64,000 nt of DNA from Paenibacillus sp. AN1007. GTDB taxonomy: Bacteria; Bacillota; Bacilli; Paenibacillales; Paenibacillaceae. This document shows positions 60,735-64,000 of the stretch, one piece after another. The translations under genes were made by a program, and so were the position numbers. The notes beneath the pieces were generated by a model. That model was not told the DNA's origin. It saw only the letters and a program-made list of their open reading frames with translations, and made no database searches. The number at the start of each line of letters is the position of its first letter. The stretch's first letter is position 1. The stretch spans positions 1,141,501 to 1,205,500 of the forward strand of contig NZ_CP159992.1 in assembly GCF_040702995.1 (NCBI RefSeq), in the 5' to 3' direction.

Positions 60735-60864
60735 CGTTTTCATGCGATAACTGCGGCGAATCCGACGACTGGAAACAAATTGTGAGTTCCTTCGAGTGTA
60801 CTCGTGAGTCTGGATCATGTACAATAAAAGGAAATCTGTATGCTTTTTTAGGAGGTTAGACCAC

Positions 60865-61821
60865 ATGCCTGTGCGCAAAGAGTCGATCCAAATCATATCT
60901 GCAGTTCGTTCTAATCTGGAATCCTGCATTATGGGGAAATCCTTTGAAATTCAACTTTTACTCACAGCTTTGCTTGCAGGCGGACACGTTCTGATTGAAG
61001 ACGTACCGGGAACGGGCAAAACACAGTTAATCAAAGCACTGTCCAAATCGATGCGCGGAGAATACCGCCGTATTCAGTGTAATCCTGATATTTTACCGAG
61101 CGATATTACGGGGGTATCCGTTTTTCATCCGAAAGATGAGCGTTTCTATTTCCGGCCCGGCCCGGTTATGACCAATATTTTGCTGGCGGACGAAATCAAC
61201 CGTGCAACGACCAAAACACAGTCCGCTCTGCTCGAAGTCATGGAAGAACGCAGTGTAACTGTAGACGGTGATACCTACAATCTGCCTCATCCTTTCATGC
61301 TGTGCGCAACTCAAAATCCGATTGATTTCGAAGGAACATATACGCTGCCTGAAGCGCAGCTTGACCGTTTTATGTTAAAGATCAGTCTCGGTTATCCTGA
61401 CAAGGATATTGAAAAAACACTGCTGAAGCAGCATCAATCCGGTCAGCCTGTGGACCGGCTGCAGTCGGTAACCCATATGGATCAGATTTCGGCGATTCAG
61501 CAGGAGATCAAGGAAGTGTTCATCGGGGATCCTGTAATGGACTACCTGCTGGACGTTGTTCGCCACACCCGCTCCCATCCGTCTGTACTGCTGGGTGCCA
61601 GCCCAAGGGCAGCTATTTCCTTTATGATGGCCGTGAAAGCTTTTGCCTTCCTGCAGGAGAGAGACTACGTGCTGCCGGACGATGTGAAAACGATGGCTCC
61701 GTATGTCATATCTCATCGTATCGTACTTCGTCCGGAATCCAGACTGGACAGCATGAGCTCGGAGGCCGTTCTGAATTCCGTGTTACAGCAGGTTCGCGTA
61801 CCTGTATCGATGGGGCAATAG
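60865..61821 (+). CDS. MoxR-family AAA+ ATPase
   Basis: A 318-residue MoxR ATPase. Walker A 'GTGKT' at 49-53 ('IEDVPGTGKTQLIKALS'), Walker B 'NILLADEINRA', and 'EVMEERSVTVDG..YNLPHPFMLCATQNPIDFEGTYTLPEAQLDRF' (sensor 1 and arginine-finger region). MoxR proteins act as chaperones for neighbouring vWA/DUF58 partners. AGGAGG 9 nt before ATG 60865. First of a three-gene operon. Confidence 0.9.
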   Translation: MPVRKESIQIISAVRSNLESCIMGKSFEIQLLLTALLAGGHVLIEDVPGTGKTQLIKALSKSMRGEYRRIQCNPDILPSDITGVSVFHPKDERFYFRPGPVMTNILLADEINRATTKTQSALLEVMEERSVTVDGDTYNLPHPFMLCATQNPIDFEGTYTLPEAQLDRFMLKISLGYPDKDIEKTLLKQHQSGQPVDRLQSVTHMDQISAIQQEIKEVFIGDPVMDYLLDVVRHTRSHPSVLLGASPRAAISFMMAVKAFAFLQERDYVLPDDVKTMAPYVISHRIVLRPESRLDSMSSEAVLNSVLQQVRVPVSMGQ

Positions 61822-61824
61822 TTG

Positions 61825-63072
61825 ATGAGACCGCTTTTGACTACAGTCAATCGAAACCTGCGCCACCCTCGCGTATGGGGCATCGCAATGGTGTGGATGT
61901 GCTGTCTCGCGTACGTTTTGTTTCAGGGAGGAAAGACCTCGCTCATGCTCCTGTCTATGGTGACGCTGATCTGTGTTTACCTGGCGATCGCCGGATTCAG
62001 TGGAGTCAAACGGGCTCAGGGGGTGCGCAAACTCTCTTCTGGCCAGGATCATGAAGAACTGCTTCATGCTGGCGATCAGGTCCAAGTGCGGCTGAGCCTG
62101 ACCATTCCCGGTTTTCTTCCTCTGCCTTACGTGGTTGTTCGTGAGATGCTGCATCGGCATAACGGGGAATCGTGGTCTTTTAAAGAAAGTCTGATCCCCA
62201 GTATGCGGGGATCTGGTGAGCTGTCCTTCCAGACACCGCCGCTTGAGCGGGGGAAATATGTTTTTTCAGAGACGGAATGTGCCAGCGAGGATATCTTCGG
62301 GCTGATTGAACACCGCGGGACTTTCAAAGCTATCGGAGAATTCCGCGTACTGCCTAGAACGGTATTCATTCCTTATTGGCAGCTCTATGATCGCAAGTCG
62401 CGTTTGTCAGGTCCGCAGACGGCATTGACACGTTCACGCAGAGAAACAACCCAGATTAACGGTGTGCGCGACTATGTGTATGGGGATCGTCTTTCCCGCA
62501 TTCACTGGAATGCGACAGCAAAGACAGGGAACTGGAAGTCCAAAGAGTTCGAACACGAGTCTGTGCCGAAAACCATTCTCGTTCTGGATGCAATGGCAGG
62601 AAGCTATCCGCACGGAGAAGCATTTGAATTGGCCGTTTCCACCACAGCTTCCCTGCTGGATTACGGCACGAGGGAACGTATGGGGATGGGGTTGTTAACC
62701 TTAGCTGAAAAGTCGTCCTTCATGCCTCCGAGTGAGAGTCCGATTGAGCGGCAAAAGATGATGCATCATCTGGTGGACATACAGGATAACGGTCAAGATG
62801 CGTCCCTGCTGCCGGGTGTGGAGAAAATAGCTCGGCAATTCCCGCAAGGGGCATACTTTGTTGTCATTTCTCCGCAAAAAGACGAAAAAATACTTGAGGT
62901 GCTCCGCTGGGCAGATACCCGCGGCATGACCCCATGTCATATACTGATCGACCCGGCGGAATCTCGTCGAAGCTCGGAATGGAATGCCATGCTGCGCGGC
63001 AGAGGCACGAGATCATTCACAGTTGCCCATCTGCAGGAGCTTCCAACGGTCATGGGGGGAGGTTCGGTATGA
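61825..63072 (+). CDS. DUF58/vWA-like membrane protein, MoxR partner
   Basis: A 415-residue protein with two N-terminal membrane spans (about 18-58), a beta-rich region, and the DUF58 motif 'GVRDYVYGDRLSRIHWNATAKTGNWKSKEF' near 212-241, followed by a vWA-like fold ('ILVLDAMAGSYPHGEAFELAV'). In MoxR operons it is the predicted client. It starts 3 nt after moxR and overlaps the next gene by 4 nt. Confidence 0.85.
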   Translation: MRPLLTTVNRNLRHPRVWGIAMVWMCCLAYVLFQGGKTSLMLLSMVTLICVYLAIAGFSGVKRAQGVRKLSSGQDHEELLHAGDQVQVRLSLTIPGFLPLPYVVVREMLHRHNGESWSFKESLIPSMRGSGELSFQTPPLERGKYVFSETECASEDIFGLIEHRGTFKAIGEFRVLPRTVFIPYWQLYDRKSRLSGPQTALTRSRRETTQINGVRDYVYGDRLSRIHWNATAKTGNWKSKEFEHESVPKTILVLDAMAGSYPHGEAFELAVSTTASLLDYGTRERMGMGLLTLAEKSSFMPPSESPIERQKMMHHLVDIQDNGQDASLLPGVEKIARQFPQGAYFVVISPQKDEKILEVLRWADTRGMTPCHILIDPAESRRSSEWNAMLRGRGTRSFTVAHLQELPTVMGGGSV

Positions 63073-64000
63073 GCGGCAGCAGACATGACAACTTGGGATT
63101 GAAAAGATCTTGGTACCACGCCGCATCCCTGCTCTGGATATTTCTGATTGCTCTGCAGTGGATATCGTTCACCCAGGAATCCTGGTATACCGAGACAACC
63201 TCGCTCGTGCTGTGGACGCTGGCAGCTGTAAGCATTCTGGAGGTTATTCTCCCTCTCAAAGTGCTGTATCGAGCGATCATCAAGGCCGTTGTTGTCGTAT
63301 ACATCTTGCATAAAACGTTGATTGATTACAGTGTGTATATTCCTTACGGCACGTTAACAGAGCGCATAGAGCAGTTTATTATGCATATGCCTCCGTATAT
63401 CTGGTTTTCTTTGTGTGCGTGGGTGATGTTAGAGGCGGCGATTCGCCTTGTGAATACAACCCGCCGGATTCTTGTGTTCCTGGGTGTTAATATTATATCC
63501 TTGGGCATCCTGGATTCCTTTACTCAGATTCCACTGTGGGTGGAGATTGCCTGGGTAATGTTTGCGGGCATGGGCTGGCTTGTATGCCAGCACTTCCGTA
63601 ATTATCAGCTGCAGTATCCGCAGGGATGGAAACGGTTGATTCGGTATCCTTACAAAATACTGGCGAATATTGCTATCATCTTTTCATTAATCATTGTGGC
63701 CAGTGTAAATATGCCGGAAATTCCGCCAACCTTGACGGACCCGTATACGGCATGGCGGAATTACACCGGAACAACGTCGAACCAAGCGGGGAACGGCGTA
63801 CTGGATATTCCGGCTGCAACCGAGTCTGGTTACAGTCGCGAGGACAATCAGCTTGGCGGAGGATTTAACTTTGATTACACGCCTGTGATGTCCATAACGA
63901 CCAGTGACCGCAGCTACTGGCGCGGTGAGACACGTTCGGAGTATACAGGAACAGGCTGGGATGAGCCCGGACGTGCGTCCATGGAAAATGTGTCAGCCAG
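63069..64000 (+). CDS. Transglutaminase-like membrane protein (TgpA/DUF3488 family), 3' end cut
   Basis: From ATG 63069 (ATGA overlap) the frame is open to the window edge, about 310 residues. Five or six hydrophobic spans in the first 200 residues ('SLLWIFLIALQWISF', 'LILVFLGVNIISLGI'-type segments), then an external part with 'SYWRGETRSEYTGTGWDEPG', the hallmark before the transglutaminase core of TgpA/YebA proteins. The catalytic Cys-His-Asp lies beyond the window. Confidence 0.8.
   Translation, partial: MSGSRHDNLGLKRSWYHAASLLWIFLIALQWISFTQESWYTETTSLVLWTLAAVSILEVILPLKVLYRAIIKAVVVVYILHKTLIDYSVYIPYGTLTERIEQFIMHMPPYIWFSLCAWVMLEAAIRLVNTTRRILVFLGVNIISLGILDSFTQIPLWVEIAWVMFAGMGWLVCQHFRNYQLQYPQGWKRLIRYPYKILANIAIIFSLIIVASVNMPEIPPTLTDPYTAWRNYTGTTSNQAGNGVLDIPAATESGYSREDNQLGGGFNFDYTPVMSITTSDRSYWRGETRSEYTGTGWDEPGRASMENVSA

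Noticed and set aside
1..64000. CRISPR array, tRNA or rRNA genes
   Set aside because: No regularly spaced direct repeats, cloverleaf-like sequences with conserved TTCRANT arms or rRNA core sequences were noticed on reading.

Overview
The window looks like a chromosomal segment of a spore-forming low-to-mid-GC Firmicute, most probably Paenibacillus. Reasons: a SpoVAC-SpoVAD-SpoVAE operon, the 3' part of a SigK-type sigma factor, a PBSX/skin-type prophage, strong AGGAGG ribosome binding sites, and FNR-like and LexA-like sites of the Bacillales type. No tRNA, rRNA or CRISPR array was recognised.

Region 1 (1-18,575) is the distal half of a contractile-tailed prophage in PBSX (Xkd) order: tail sheath (cut by the window edge), tail tube, a tail-assembly chaperone pair joined by a probable -1 ribosomal frameshift, tape measure, baseplate proteins, a tail fibre with a beta-propeller-like end, XkdX-like peptides, holin and GH25 endolysin. 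Cargo interrupts or follows this core: a secreted Ig-like moron, a convergent sce7726-like nuclease and Beta-family protein pair, a coupled pair ending in a coiled-coil/membrane protein, a possible small RNA, and an SOS-type operon (WYL-like, winged-helix, YolD). The prophage ends directly against the 3' part of sigK (18,576-18,878), which has no start site of its own. This suggests a 'skin'-like element that splits sigK.

Region 2 (18,900-24,110) is host sequence: a small membrane protein, a frameshifted CycA-like amino-acid permease, a SufR-like regulator divergent from an HxlR regulator and an A-type Fe-S carrier, and a MarR/hydrolase pair with two near-identical palindromic operators.

Region 3 (24,110-38,160) is a strikingly AT-rich island encoding a two-peptide lantibiotic related to lacticin 3147 and haloduracin. 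A regulator/immunity operon (XRE, membrane protein, ABC ATPase, ABC permease) has the same layout as ltnRIFE. It is followed by two complete peptide-synthetase-transporter sets: lanA1-lanM1-lanT1 and lanA2-lanM2-lanT2. Having a separate peptidase-transporter for each peptide is unusual.

Region 4 (38,160-64,000) returns to host-like composition: RNase HI, a hydrolase, a Ser/Thr kinase, a terminator-bounded four-gene operon (unknown protein, AbiEii-like nucleotidyltransferase, Imm48-like protein, KptA RNA 2'-phosphotransferase), a QorB-like oxidoreductase, a MITE-like repeat, a MacB-type ABC exporter with a TetR regulator and an MFS transporter, an HD phosphohydrolase, nirB-nirD-nirC, a YdjM-type membrane protein, small spore-associated-looking proteins, an M42 aminopeptidase, the spoVA operon, and a MoxR-DUF58-transglutaminase operon cut by the right edge.
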